NCBI GenBank assembly: GCA_014281115.1
Contig: JACONQ010000006.1
Span: forward strand, 3,472,001-3,536,000
Reading direction: 5' to 3'
DNA length: 64,000 nt
DNA from: Laburnicola sp. R22_1
Lineage: Eukaryota > Ascomycota > Dothideomycetes > Pleosporales > Didymosphaeriaceae
In this document: positions 14,082-24,813 of the stretch, one piece after another
Layout of the letters: every line of letters begins with the position of its first letter
How positions within the stretch are numbered: position 1 is the stretch's first letter
The notes under the pieces: generated by a model
The model's input: only the letters and a program-made list of their open reading frames with translations
The model's database searches: none
Told to the model about the DNA's origin: nothing
Made by a program: the position numbers and the translations under genes

Positions 14082-15663
14082 ACTTCTTATATAAGGTAGA
14101 GGTTAAAGATTCTGCCCTTATACTTAGATAGGTTAAAGAGAAAAATCTTAAATATGCTATTAGTAATAAAAGTATCTATTTCTATATAATTTAACTTTTT
14201 AAAAAGTACTCTAGGTGTTGTAATTATACCTTCTATATAGAGTTTTAGAGACAGTTCCTAATTACTTATTTTTTTAGAAAAGAAATATAGTATTTTTCCT
14301 TAGGTAGCCTCTCTTCCTTTTTTCTAAAGAATTTCTTTATATAGGGGTAATATTATCTACTTTATATAATAGTAAAAGAGTATAATATTTTATATAATAG
14401 TATAGCTTAACCTATATATAGTAAAACTTTACTAAACTATTCCTTAAGTTAAGAATTATATTTTTATTCTTAATATTCTTAATCTTATATCGGCCTATCC
14501 ATCTACCTTTCTCTTTTTAGACTATAACCTTAGACCTAAGTAGGAGCTTAAGGACTTTATACGCAGCTAATAGACTATTATAGGTATTTAGCGCATACTT
14601 AATATTTGTTTTATTCCTTTTTTTAGTATCTTTATTACTTTTTAGATAGTATTTGCGCGTATAATAATATTAGGTAATAGAAAAGAATCTATACTAATTC
14701 TAGGATATACACTAAAGACTAGCAGTATAAGTATAAGGCTATCTAGGTCTATAGTGTTATTAATAGCTTTAATAGCTATTTAGAGAATATTCTCCTTATC
14801 TATATAATTTTCTAGATTAGCTTTAAGAATATTAAAGACTCTATAGAGGAATGTGTATAAACACTTAATCTTCTCTATTACCTAATATACTTCTATAGGT
14901 ATTTACTTATAGGTTATACTAATAATTTTTGCATAGTTTCTAAACTTATCTAATATAAAGTTTATATCTAGGTTATGTATAATATAGTTACGTAGACCTT
15001 AGTAGACATTAATCTAGTATCTATAGAGGGCTTCCTACACATCTTATATAGATATTAATTTAAAGAAGATTATAGCTTAAAATAATATATCTATATTTAT
15101 AATATATAGTGTGTCTTTAGTTCTAATACGTATAATATTAATAATAATCTTATAGTTAAAGTATGTATTATTCTTAATAGTAAACTTAAAGCAACGTAGG
15201 ACTTATCTATATAATTAATAGTAGTGGCAAAACTTCTAAATTTATTTAGTATAGTAGCATCTACTTTATAGCTAGCGTTAGTAAGTATTTTTTAAAGTCT
15301 TTCTATATAAAGATGTCTAAATTATTAATAAAGGTAATAGAGTTCTTAATTAGTAAAGAAAGATATAGTTTCTTCCTTGCTAATATTAAAGAAAGGGTGT
15401 CCCTATTTATATATAATAGATATAGTTATACTGTCCTTTTATATAATAATATTTAGAATATTATTAAAGTAGGCATCTAGCTTATTAGTATCTACTAGTA
15501 ATAGTAGAAATAGTATTAGAGTGTCTAGAATATAGTAGATAACTATTCCTATTAAATTTATAATTTATATAGTTTTTAGAGATTCTTATAGGTTCTAACC
15601 TCTAAAGCTAATATTAGTGTTGCTAGGTATCTAATTAATTTTTATATAGGGGTTCTCTTATAT
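14082..15663 (-). pseudogene. Copia-1 protease end and integrase
   Basis: The minus-strand reading gives LDAYFNNILN, then a decayed G-H-P-F-F block and KEETISFF. Next is KILTNASYKVDATILNKFRSF, the zinc-binding N-terminus of Copia integrase, which in the other Copia copy is LHRRFGHP through CYYCQL. Further on, ISITYK, IPIEVY and IEKIKC precede LYRVFNIL. Then come AIKAINNTIDLD and LLVFSVYPRIS, clearly parallel to AVKAVNDTAGPD and LLVFGAYPRMT in the second element. Stops occur at former Trp and Gln codons. Confidence 0.8.
15650..15663 (+). repeat. 14-bp target-site duplication, left copy (insertion Y)
   Basis: The sequence GGGTTCTCTTATAT here is repeated exactly at 16,863-16,876. The Copia-1 reading frame ends at one copy and resumes at the other. 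Confidence 0.7.
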
Positions 15664-16862
15664 TAAAGATATTTGTCGTGTTAAGATTCTAAACAAGGTC
15701 GAATCCGTACTATACACAGAGAGGAGTAAAATAGAAGATACTAAAATCTAGCACCTAGCACATAGTAGTAGTAACAAAATATACACAAAATAATAATAAT
15801 TTTATTATTAATATTTTGCACAGCGGCATTATTAACAGCAGTTAATAAATAGTCTGCTATCTAGCATAACTAAGTTACATATTATCTCTTAACTAGTAGA
15901 CTATTAGAGAGCTGTAGTGGACCGCGAAGTTGTAACTACGAGAGCAGTGTGGGCAATAAGATGCTTAACCATAGTTTAGTTATCGCGCTTACGACCTAGC
16001 AGTAGCGTAACTATAGTTTATTGTACGCATAGCATATAAAGTCTACCTCTTACAATATTAGCAATACCTAGTACACTAAATCTTTATCTTTAACTTATAT
16101 AAGACTAAGTCTCTTAAATTTAACTCTTTATTATATGCGGCAACGCAACACCTTTCTAGTGTCCTAAGATTGCGTTGTCTAATACCCGCGGTTAGACAAC
16201 TGCCAGAGAATTCGAAACCAGTATAGATAACTAGCTGGGCAATATTAGCCATCTAGCCTACCTACTGCAAGATAAGGTTTAAGAGGCAGGGCTGTTAAAG
16301 AACCAAATTAATCACAATTATACTATTCTAGAGGTTACATCTAATAATCTATTTAGGCCATATACAATCTTTACGCAACTCTAAATCCTTAAGTGCTAGG
16401 CTATCCTTTTATATAAAGATCTAAGAAGAGATACAACAATCTTTGTAAGAAAACAACAGCACCTTACTATTACGTTGCTAGCAAGGCTAGAGGATAGGCT
16501 AAGATATAGTAGTAGGCGTCTATTAGAGGAGGAGCGAATGTTTCTTATACGTTGCTAGAGCGCGCGCGCGCAGCTATAGCGGGAGAAGCTCCTAGCGGCA
16601 GTTAAGATTATGCGGCCACATAAGGACAATAAGGAGTAAGGGCAACAGCGGCAGCGGAAGCACAGAGGAAATGGGCGGCGGCAGCAAGATCCTAGGGGGG
16701 CGGTATACAGCTCGCTAGTTGCGAGAGGAGATCTACTATAGGAGAGTAACAAAATAGTTAGGTTAGTTACTATTATAATTATTATTATTATTGTTGCTAC
16801 AAAAAATATTATTAAAGAAATTATTAATTATGTAACATAGTAGTTAATTAAATAGCCAGCTA
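15664..16862. mobile_element. Insertion Y: 1.2 kb unit in Copia-1
   Basis: This segment interrupts the Copia-1 protease region and is bounded by an exact 14-bp direct repeat. It is visibly less RIP-mutated than its host: normal-looking CA, TG and GC-rich stretches occur at 15,680-16,760, including a CG-alternating run near 16,560. No terminal inverted repeats, LTRs or clear poly-A tail were seen, so its class is unknown. A 14-bp duplication is compatible with target-primed retrotransposition. A decayed plus-strand ORF lies inside it. Confidence 0.55.
16235..16740 (+). pseudogene. Decayed ORF inside insertion Y, family unknown
   Basis: The plus frame starting at CTG 16,235 reads about 165 codons with roughly seven stops, nearly all TAG or TAA at plausible Gln/Trp positions. 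Readable stretches include LKNQINHNYTILEV, NNLFRPYTIF, ARLEDRLRYSSRRLLEEER and a Gln/Arg/Lys-rich tail from about 16,620. The charged, helix-forming composition suggests a coiled-coil or gag-like protein. I do not recognise the family. Confidence 0.4.
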
Positions 16863-16876
16863 GGGTTCTCTTATAT
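16863..16876 (+). repeat. 14-bp target-site duplication, right copy (insertion Y)
   Basis: Exact match to 15,650-15,663. Confidence 0.7.
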
Positions 16877-17194
16877 ATATATCTCTAGCTATACTTTACT
16901 AATAGTAGAAATTCTTACTATACCTATATTCTATAGTTTACCTTAGTATATTATATAGTATTAATCTTTAATAATAAACTATTCTATATACTTCTCTAGC
17001 TCTATTTTATAAATGTGTTCGCTAGTTATATAGTAAAGATAGGTAGTAGTAGTTAGGTAGAATACTTAATTATTACTATTTTTATTATCTTTATTCTGCT
17101 TCTCTTCTTTATGCAAAGTAGATTTCTTATTATTATATCTTTCTATATTCTAAGTATAGAACTAAATAGTTTTATATAAAGGTGTTTTATTATT
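16877..17194 (-). pseudogene. Copia-1 polyprotein segment between gag and protease
   Basis: The minus-strand frame reads ERYNNKKSTLHKEEKQNKDN, then VFYLTTTTYLYYITSEHIYK, IELEKYI and GIVRISTISKV before reaching the right copy of the Y target duplication. The reading then continues on the far side of Y. The first part resembles the charged linker after the gag zinc knuckle in fungal Copia elements. The family assignment rests on continuity with the flanking integrase. Confidence 0.5.
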
Positions 17195-17780
17195 ATATTC
17201 TTTAAGGTCGCATTATTGATTTAGTATTAATTACCCTTTTTAACTACATTTTCTTTAATTTAAGCCTGCGTAGGTTAGGATAGAAAGGTTACTCTAGTCC
17301 AGCGCCTAAAAATATAGTCTACTAAGTCTCTACTAATATAATAATAGTTTATATATAAACTGCGCCCTCGCCCCTTATTATCTATAAGCACTCTAATAGC
17401 TATTAAATTTACTTAAAACGTACACAAAAAAACTAACTTACTCTATTATTATTATTATTATTATTAGTAATTACGCTATAAGCGCGCTACTACCCTAGCG
17501 TACTTATGCGTTACGCTTACTACCTAACGCCACAACTATAAGAATCTAACGCATCTACGCAACACTCTCCTCTCCTAGTAACTTATTAATAAATACCTTT
17601 TCTTGCCCCTTAATCTTGTCCTTTATTACTACTATTCTAACCTATAATAATATAATAAACTATAGTGGAAACTCTATAACTCTATTATTACGCCTCTAGT
17701 TACTAATCTATTACTAGCCTAACTAGTACACTAGAACCACCTTGTATAGACTAAGATATACTTTCTACTTTAACCTATTA

Positions 17781-19653
17781 ACGTACTCCACAACCGAGCG
17801 ACTCACCCAACCGAGCGACTCACTTTTGCCAAGACCCCACCAAAACATGTACTATTCACGACAGTACAGAGTCAATACGAACTATTATCAATAGTCTAAA
17901 TAGGCCAATCTATTCAGAATCTACTTCTGTAGGTTATTTACACGTTGTTCTATTGTGCCCAGGCTCGCCGCAGCGTCCACAGCGCCGTTGAGTTGGCTCG
18001 CCTCCATCAACGCGCGCCCTCTTCTTTGCCTTCTTGCCATCACTGCGCGCCGCAAAGTCCTTTAGAGTAGCCAGCTGCTGGCCCTCTTTAGCTGTAAGAG
18101 CTCCTTCTTGCTGCAATCGCTTTCTTTTGTGCGATTTACGTCGCGTGGCGGCCTCATTAGCAGCTTGAAGTTTGGCGTTGCGTTTGGTTATTAACACTAA
18201 AGAATGCCCCATCAGCTCGGCGCCTTTGACAAGCTTTTCCACCGCCTTAACTATATAAGTTGGGGAACTATCTACATGCCTTTGAATCCTCTGCTTAACT
18301 AGCATTAATTGTGACCTAAGTTCTGTACTATTTCGCGGAGTTTGCGACTCCCATGTACTATTGCGAATAGTACATTCTGGAGGCGTACGCAGGCGGACGT
18401 TAAGCTGCGATAGTACAGCCTCTGGGTCGTGGGGCACTAGGCTAGCACCTTGAAAGCCTCCTTTAATATTACTTTCAGTAATTAAAGCCTTAAAAGCAGT
18501 AATAAAGCAAGGTAGGAACTTGATTTTGGTGATGTGCGTGATGTGGTTGCGTATTAGATTCTTGGCTTGGCGCCTATACGCCTTCTTTAATGGCGCAAAA
18601 CAACCCACGTTAAGTGGCTGCAAGAGGTGCGACGAATGTGGAGGCATATAGAGAGTAATAATATTACTCTTTTTGTAGTAATCCTGGAATTTAAGCGAGT
18701 TGTAACTTTTGTGGCTATTAATAATGAGCAAACGTGCTCTACTAATAGTACGCCTCTTTGTATGCTTATTAAAGTGCTTTAGCTATTGCAGACCAAGCTT
18801 ATTTGTTGTCCAGCCGTTCTTAGAGACTGCAATAACCTAATTATGAGGTAGATCCTTCTCCTTATACTAGGCGGAGAGGTGGTGCTTGCCCCTAAAGATA
18901 ATGAAGGGTGGGATCCACCACCCTATTGCGTTGATGCCTTGGATGACTGTTGTCCACTCCCTATTGCCCTGCTACACCTACTTTGGCCGTCCTTAACGCT
19001 TAGAGCCTGTGACTACCGCTCTAGTTAATATTATGCCTATTATAAAGCCAGACTTGTTGAAATTGTAGGTGTCCTTATCTAGGATACTATACTTAGCCTT
19101 TATGTTCTCCACAAGCCGGAACCAGCCTTGTATCACCTTAGGATCCTCCTAGAGGGCTCTCTTATAGTCGTACTTTCGATTAAACTTGACTTTAAGCTCT
19201 GGCTGGCGCTTAACAAAGTTTGGAGCCCAGTTATGGCCCACAGGGTCGCGATGCCGCTCAGCTAGCAAAGAATTGGCCATATCCTCCACGGCAGCAAGCC
19301 GTGGCGGGAATCCTTGCGAGTCTAGGTCGAGTACATGCTGTATAATCGCCTTCTCCTCTCTTATAGTAAGCTTCATTGTGTTGGGTGGGCAGTTGCGTCG
19401 GAAGGCGATTCCAGCGCATCGTCGGCTGAGGGTCTTTTAAGGGATGTTATAGATGGCGGCAGCGCGTCTTTGCGAAAGTGACGCGTCTTATTTAATAGCC
19501 TAGATCGCAAGCTGTATACGAGCTTCGTTTGACGCTAGTAGTTTGTTGTGTTGTTAAGGCATCGCGTTGTACTATTGATGGTAGCACGTTTTGGTGGGGT
19601 CTTGGCAAAAGTGAGTCGCTCGGTTGGGTGAGTCGCTCGGTTGTGGAGTACGT
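17781..19653 (-). mobile_element. Fot1/pogo-like element A
   Basis: A 1,873-bp element flanked by TA (17,779-17,780 and 19,654-19,655), inserted in X copy 2. Its inverted termini start ACGTACTCCACA and run about 70 bp. Each terminus contains a tandem pair of 17-bp units (17,792-17,808 and 17,809-17,825 at the left), with the motif AACCGAGCGACTCAC. It carries a broken transposase on the minus strand. The flanking X sequence rejoins cleanly when the element is removed, as judged against X copy 1. Confidence 0.9.
17934..19376 (-). pseudogene. Element A transposase, broken
   Basis: A DDE transposase of the Fot1/pogo group that would cut and reinsert element A. The reading starts MKLTIREEKAI at 19,376, followed by a CENP-B-type helix-turn-helix ending NFVKRQPEL. 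All three catalytic positions appear changed from Asp to Asn: NFNKSGF where relatives have NFDETGF, LLIINSHKS where relatives have LLIVDGHGS, and LQPLNVGCF where relatives have LQPLDLGCF. The first motif also has Glu to Lys. These are G-to-A changes of the RIP type. Several stops lie in the middle third; the last 265 codons are open and end in a zinc knuckle, CGRCGEPGHNRTTC, and a basic tail. Catalytically dead. Confidence 0.85.
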
Positions 19654-19869
19654 TAATAATCTTTTAGATAGAGTAGTATTCTAGTGTAGATTTAATAATA
19701 GCGGCAAATAAATAGATTATTAGAGCGTACTTTTACGTAGTGTTAATCGCAACATTAGTATTAGGGCTTAGAAAGATAGTAGAAAATAGAGCGATAGCAA
19801 TAAATATCTTATTAAGATTAACTTTAATATAGAGATAAAGTGTTAAAATTAGTATACCTAACGTGTTTA

Positions 19870-21702
19870 TAAGCGTGCCGTTAGTATAAGCGAGCCGTTA
19901 ACCCCACTAACTTTTTGTAACGCGCGATAAGCAAACTATAATGCCTTAACTAACTATAACTCAATTGCCCTATAACAAAGGAGATATCTTCCTTGCTATC
20001 TCAGCTATTAATAAAAATTAGATTTAGAGCGAAAATCGCGCTGCCTTAACGTTTAACGTCCCTCGATCAACGCTGCGCGACTAACGCGCTGGAATTGCTG
20101 CGCGACGCGATTACCAGCCCAAATTAAAGAAGCTTACTAAGCTAGAAGAGGAGGTGATTGTTAAGCAAATACTTGACCTAGATTCGCGAGGCTTTGCGCC
20201 CACTCTAGGTGCTGTACGAGATATGGCGAATAAGCTGCTCACTAAGCGCAGCGCAGGCCATGTTGGCTAGCAGTGGCCTAGGAACTTTGTTAAGCGAACA
20301 GACAGCCTCACAACGCGATTTAATTAACCCTACAATTGACAGCGAGCCCTCTGCGAGGACCTGATAGTTATACAGGCCTGGTTTGAGCTAGTAGCACGTA
20401 TAAAGGCCACCTACGGTATCTGCGACGAGGATACCTTTAACTTCGACGAGACTGGCTTTCTAATAGGTAAAATATCCTCCCAGCTAGTCGTTACTGGCTT
20501 AGAGAGGCGTGGCTGGCCAAAAGCGATCCAGCCAGGCAATCGTGAGTGGGTGACGGCGATCCACGGAATTAACACTGCTGGGTGGGCAATTCTGCCCTTT
20601 ATTATCTTCGCTGGCTAGTACCACCTCTCTGCCTAGTACGAGGGCGACAATATACTAGGTGACTAGGCTATTGGTCTTAGCGATAATAGCTAGACTACAA
20701 ACAAGCTTAGTGTTGCCTGGCTACGGCATTTTATTAAGCATACAGTAGAGCGTAGAGTGGGCGCGCGTTAGCTACTAATACTTAACAGCTATAAGAGTTA
20801 TAACTTGCTTAAATTTTAGAAGATCTATAAGAAGAACAAGATCTACACTCTTTGTATGCCGCTATATTTGTTACACCTTCTGCAACCGCTTAACATTAGC
20901 TATTTCTCGCTGTTAAAGCGGGCGTACAGGCGCTAGGTTGAGGGCCTGATACGCGACCACATTAACTATATCACTAAGCTTGAGTTCCTACTAGCCTTCT
21001 GCGCCGCCTACGACTAGTTAATTACAAAGGAGAATATCTGCGCAAGCTTTTAAGGCGCTAGGCTAGTCCCACACAATCTAGAGGCAGTGATATTAAAGCT
21101 TAATGTGAAGCTTTGTACGCTGTCGCCAGTAGCCCTACTAGAGACCCTATAGGAGTCTACAACACCAAGCAACGCGCGTAAGCTAGGCGCTTAGTCAACT
21201 CTAGTTTGTAAGCAGATCTAAAGGCATTAAGGATCCTCTCCTACATTAGTTATCTAGTCGCTTAATTAGCTTATAAGAGGGGCTAAGAGAATAGCGCATT
21301 TAATAGTAATTATGCGCGATAAGATAGCTAGTCTATAAAGGGCAAATAAGGCAGCTACAATGCGTAAATAGCGTAAAAAGAAGCGGATTTAGAAGCAAGG
21401 CACTCTATTAAAGGCAAAGGAAGAGGATATTATTACTTAGAAGGCTGTTAAGCAGCAACTAGAGGGAGAAACGCGGTATAGCCAGGCGCGGTTAGGTGCG
21501 AGCCGGCAGGCTTTAGCGCGCTGCACGCGCTGCAGGGAGCCTGGGCATAACTTACGTACGTGCAAGAAGGCTTCTATAGATACTGCTTGATTTAGGAAAG
21601 CTATTATATTAATAGAATTTTGATATATTGTTAAACTACGTGGCTTTTTAAGTGTAGAAAGTTGGTAGGGTTAACGGCTCGCTTATACTAACGGCACGCT
21701 TG
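19870..21702 (+). mobile_element. Fot1/pogo-like element B
   Basis: A 1,833-bp element flanked by TA (19,868-19,869 and 21,703-21,704), inserted in X copy 2. Its inverted termini of about 45 bp contain AAGCGTGCCGTTA followed 17 bp later by AAGCGAGCCGTTA (19,871-19,887 and 19,888-19,904). The first base differs between ends (T versus C), as expected for a C-to-T change. Its transposase is related to that of element A but the termini differ. Confidence 0.85.
20110..21577 (+). pseudogene. Element B transposase, broken
   Basis: A Fot1-like DDE transposase reading on the plus strand, colinear with element A. KLEEEVIVKQILDLDSRGF is the CENP-B-type domain, then NFDETGFLIGK holds the first Asp-Glu intact. 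QPGNREWVTAIHGI follows. LLILNSYKS and LQPLNISYF carry Asn at the second and third catalytic positions. A zinc knuckle, CTRCREPGHNLRTC, closes the protein. More than a dozen stops, mainly TAG, interrupt it. Two of three catalytic aspartates are lost, so it is inactive. Confidence 0.8.
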
Positions 21703-22085
21703 TAAATATATTATAGTATATAAGCTCCTACCTAGTATATATCTTATAAGTAGCATAAACCTACTATTATGGCTATTACTTCTAGCAATATCTTTAGAGA
21801 TAATAGTTGTAATAAGTACCTTCTTATCTTTTCCCCTACTCTAAACTATAGTACAGCAATGTGGCCTTACTATATTTTATATATGGATTTTTTTAGTTAG
21901 AGTAGGCGCGCTAAGCCTACTAAGCTTACTTATAACGTGCTAACCCCTTTTTATTAATACCTTAAAATACTTTTCTATATATATAATAGTAGGAGAGATA
22001 TCTACTATTATTATAATATTTTTATTAGAAACTCCTTAGTTATAAAAAAACCATACTCTTTATAAAAGGTAATATACTATCTTAT

Positions 22086-22380
22086 AGTATATAAGCTCCC
22101 ACCTAGTATATATTTTATAATAGCACGAACCTGCTAATATGGCTATTACTAGCAATCTTTAGAGATAATAGTAAAGGAGATAATAGTTGCAGCAGCCTTA
22201 TATATAGTTTTATATATAGATTTTTTTTGTTAAAGTAAACGCGCCAAGCTCGCTTATAACGCGCTAATCCCTTTTTATTAATACTACCTTAAAACGCTTT
22301 TCTGTATTAATAACACCAGAAGAGATAACTGCTATTATTGTAATATTTTTATTAGAAACTTCTTAGTCGCAAAAAAAACC
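22086..22380 (+). mobile_element. X copy 3, 5'-truncated
   Basis: This 295-bp segment repeats the last third of X copy 2 and ends in the same A-rich tail, GTCGCAAAAAAAACC. It is flanked by an exact 12-bp direct repeat ATACTATCTTAT (22,074-22,085 and 22,381-22,392). Truncation at the 5' side with a preserved 3' tail is the classical outcome of target-primed reverse transcription. It sits about 20 bp after the tail of X copy 2, so the second insertion landed beside the first. Confidence 0.7.
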
Positions 22381-22392
22381 ATACTATCTTAT

Positions 22393-24200
22393 TATATAGG
22401 TACGCTTATTACATAGATAGTTAGAAGACTAATAATCTTTTTTATAGTATATAAAATATTTCTTTAGTCTTATATAAATATTATTTAATTAGGATCTAAA
22501 TTGTAATAATAATAGTATAAATAATTTATTTAATTCTTATTTATAAAGGCCTAGTAATCTTCCTCTTTATATAGAAAAGTTATATTTACGATTAGTGTAG
22601 TATATATTAGCCTCTTATAGGTACTAATTAAATTAGTAGTTGATTACAACTTAAATTAACATATTAAGATTAGTAAATAGAGCTTTATAGGTAGGCTTAG
22701 GGGTGAATATAGCCTACTTTAGCTTTAGATATCTATAGTATACTTATATGATAGTAGTATAGAGAGGAATTTTCCTAGTAAAGTCTACACCTAATACTCT
22801 CTATATAAGGGTAAGCCTATTAATTATTACCTCTAGGACTTTGTGCAGACTCTTATTAGGGTTCTTATGCTAGTATTATATAAAAATTATTATAGTCTAG
22901 TCTATTTAATACTAGTTATAGTTAATAGTAGTGTTAAAGTAACTATTAAGTGCTTTATATAAGCACTTCTATAATTATTTAGAATAGATAGTATAGAGGT
23001 AATACTATAATATATAGCTAGTAAGAATATTTAGAAAGATATCTAGATATTATTTCTTAGTAATATCTAGGCGTCTGTATAAATTTATAAAAATTCTAGT
23101 CTTGTCTACTAAAATATTATATAGAGCTTTAGTATAGTTAATATTCTTATTCTATGCCTTTTAAAATTAGATTATCTTGTTAGCTAGAATTTTCTAAAAA
23201 GGTAGGTTATGCTTAGGCGGAAGCTTATATAGGTTAAATTATAGCATAGGCTTAGTCTATATAAATTAGTATAGTACCTATAATTTATATTTAACTAGTA
23301 GTAGCTCTATTCTATATAGCGTTTAATAATTACAAGTAGGTAGGCAAAATAGTAGTTAGGTACTATGTATAAAGAGTAGTAGTTTATTTAGTTATTTATA
23401 TAAATAAGATTATTTTTAGTATTTATATAAAGATTCTCTTAAGATATCTATAGAGACCTATAGCTATATAGGTGCCTATAGTGGTAATAGCTTACTCTAT
23501 TTATGTTTGTGCGATAGCCTAACTAGCTTAGGTATCTTTAAAATTAGCCTTAGTGTTTGTATATAAGGAGTTAAGTAAACTAGTAAAGATAGTAATATAT
23601 AAGTAATATCTATATTACTTTAGACTACTTTATATAGTTTACTAGCACTTATAGCTCTAGTATCTATTTTTAGTATAATACCTTTTTCTTCTAGGACTAT
23701 AATAAGCTCTCTCCTAAACGCATAGTTTAACTTTAAAAATAGTATTCTTCCTATCCTTTAAACTCTTCCTAAAATAATTCTAAGAAAGCTATCCCTTTTA
23801 GTATAATATATAATAATTAGTAATAGTATATACTACGTATAATTGCATTTCTAATAAAGAGGAATTATCTACTAGGTTAATCTTATTCTTCTAGTACTTA
23901 GGTCTTGTTCCCTTACGTAATATTGCCTTTAATATTTCTATCCCTTTAGTATACTTATTATATAGTCTAGTATATTTAGGCATATTAGTGTTATCTTATA
24001 AGGTAAAGATAGTAAAGGTAAGAGCTTTGTGCAAAGTAGTAGTAGGAATAGTTATTATATAATTAGTTTATTTAATAGATTAGTTATATAAATAGTTGCG
24101 CATTATTAGAGTTTATTATTATCTAACTATATATTTATATAGTTACTAGTAGTGTGCTTAGTGCACTATCTTCTTTTAAATTTTGTATAGTAGTAGTATC
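22393..24200 (-). pseudogene. Copia-1 gag-like region, degenerate
   Basis: On the minus strand around 23.2-23.0 kb one frame reads YTKALYNILVDKTRIFINLY, then RRLDITKK, YLDIFLNIL and TSYILQYYLY. This resembles the helical gag core of fungal Copia elements. Position and orientation fit the 5' part of Copia-1. The rest of the interval is too decayed to read, and the identity is inferred from context. Confidence 0.4.
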
Positions 24201-24217
24201 TACTTACTAACTTAATG

Positions 24218-24310
24218 TGGCGTTAATTCTATATAGGGTAGGCCGACAAAGGCTTTTATCTCAAATAACATAATAAAAAAGCAGAGCCTCCTGCTTAGTA
24301 ATTAAAAAGA
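24218..24310 (+). repeat. Terminal sequence of the 47.5-49.2 kb TIR element, lone copy
   Basis: Starting TGGCGTTAATT and passing CAAAGGCTTTTATCTCAAA, AAGCAGAGCCTCCTGC and TTAGTAATTAAAAAG, this matches the left end of the element at 47,563 and, inverted, its right end near 49,250. Only one end was found here. It is the least RIP-changed version in the window. Confidence 0.6.
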
Positions 24311-24808
24311 GCGTAAGCTAACTTAATCTAAGAGTTAATTTACTATTTCTATAAATAAGGATAGGTTTTATATATTTTATATAATCGCTTTCTTTATTTT
24401 ATATAGTAGTAATAGTTACTTACTAACTTTATAAAGGTTTAATCTACTATTCTCTTATATACACAGAATAGGGTATAGTAAAACAAATTATATAGCTAAT
24501 AATAACTTATATAATTTGTCTTTACTCTTACTAATTTATTGTTAAGAGTTAGTTAACTACTAATTAGTGTTAAATAGGTACTCTATAGCTAGCTATACAA
24601 ATATTAATATCTAATACTCTATATTAGCAAGTGTAAAGAGTGTATAGAATAATTATATAAGGAAAAGAAATAATATAATAGAATAACTTAGTATTAATTG
24701 CTTATCTCTAGAGAGGGTATAGATAAAAAGGAGAAGATCCTATAATGTATAGGCTGTAGCGTATAGGTATTATATAATTCCTACGTAATGCTATTATGCG
24801 GCAATATT
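24311..24808. other. AT-rich spacer before Copia-2
   Basis: RIP-textured DNA without a readable frame. It forms the target into which Copia-2 inserted. Confidence 0.5.
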
Positions 24809-24813
24809 AAAAC
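24809..24813 (+). repeat. Target-site duplication AAAAC, left
   Basis: AAAAC directly before the left LTR, identical to 32,807-32,811 directly after the right LTR. Confidence 0.9.

Larger units (their letters stand above)
17205..22052 (+). mobile_element. X copy 2 (split by Fot1-like elements A and B)
   Basis: This is an inverted copy of X copy 1. Its sequence lies in three blocks, 17,205-17,780, 19,656-19,869 and 21,705-22,052, separated by two TA-flanked transposons. Removing them leaves about 1.13 kb, matching copy 1. It starts GTCGCATTATTG and ends with an A-rich tail, ATAAAAAAACC. A 10-bp flanking repeat with one C/T difference is present: ATATTCTTTA (17,195-17,204) and ATACTCTTTA (22,053-22,062). 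Confidence 0.65.
11870..24200 (-). mobile_element. Copia-1: degenerate Ty1/Copia element, split by nested insertions
   Basis: A single minus-strand Copia polyprotein can be followed from high to low coordinates through five insertions. Gag-like sequence (about 23.2-22.4 kb) is followed, after X copies 3 and 2, by pre-protease sequence (17,194-16,863). The protease-integrase then resumes after insertion Y (15,663-14,082). The reverse transcriptase/RNase H resumes after X copy 1 (12,949-11,870). The reading resumes in register of content on each side of Y and X copy 1, which is why these are called insertions. LTRs were not found, and RNase H is cut short near 11,870. All parts are heavily RIP-mutated. 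Confidence 0.65.

Noticed and set aside
16555..16752. 65-codon minus ORF in insertion Y
   Set aside because: Opposite to the more protein-like plus-strand relic and biased to Ser/Arg/Cys by local GC-rich repeats.
12964..22052. Long inverted repeat interpreted as one giant TIR transposon or palindrome
   Set aside because: Each arm has its own target duplication and A-rich tail, and the DNA between them is a continuous Copia polyprotein. Two independent opposite insertions explain it better.
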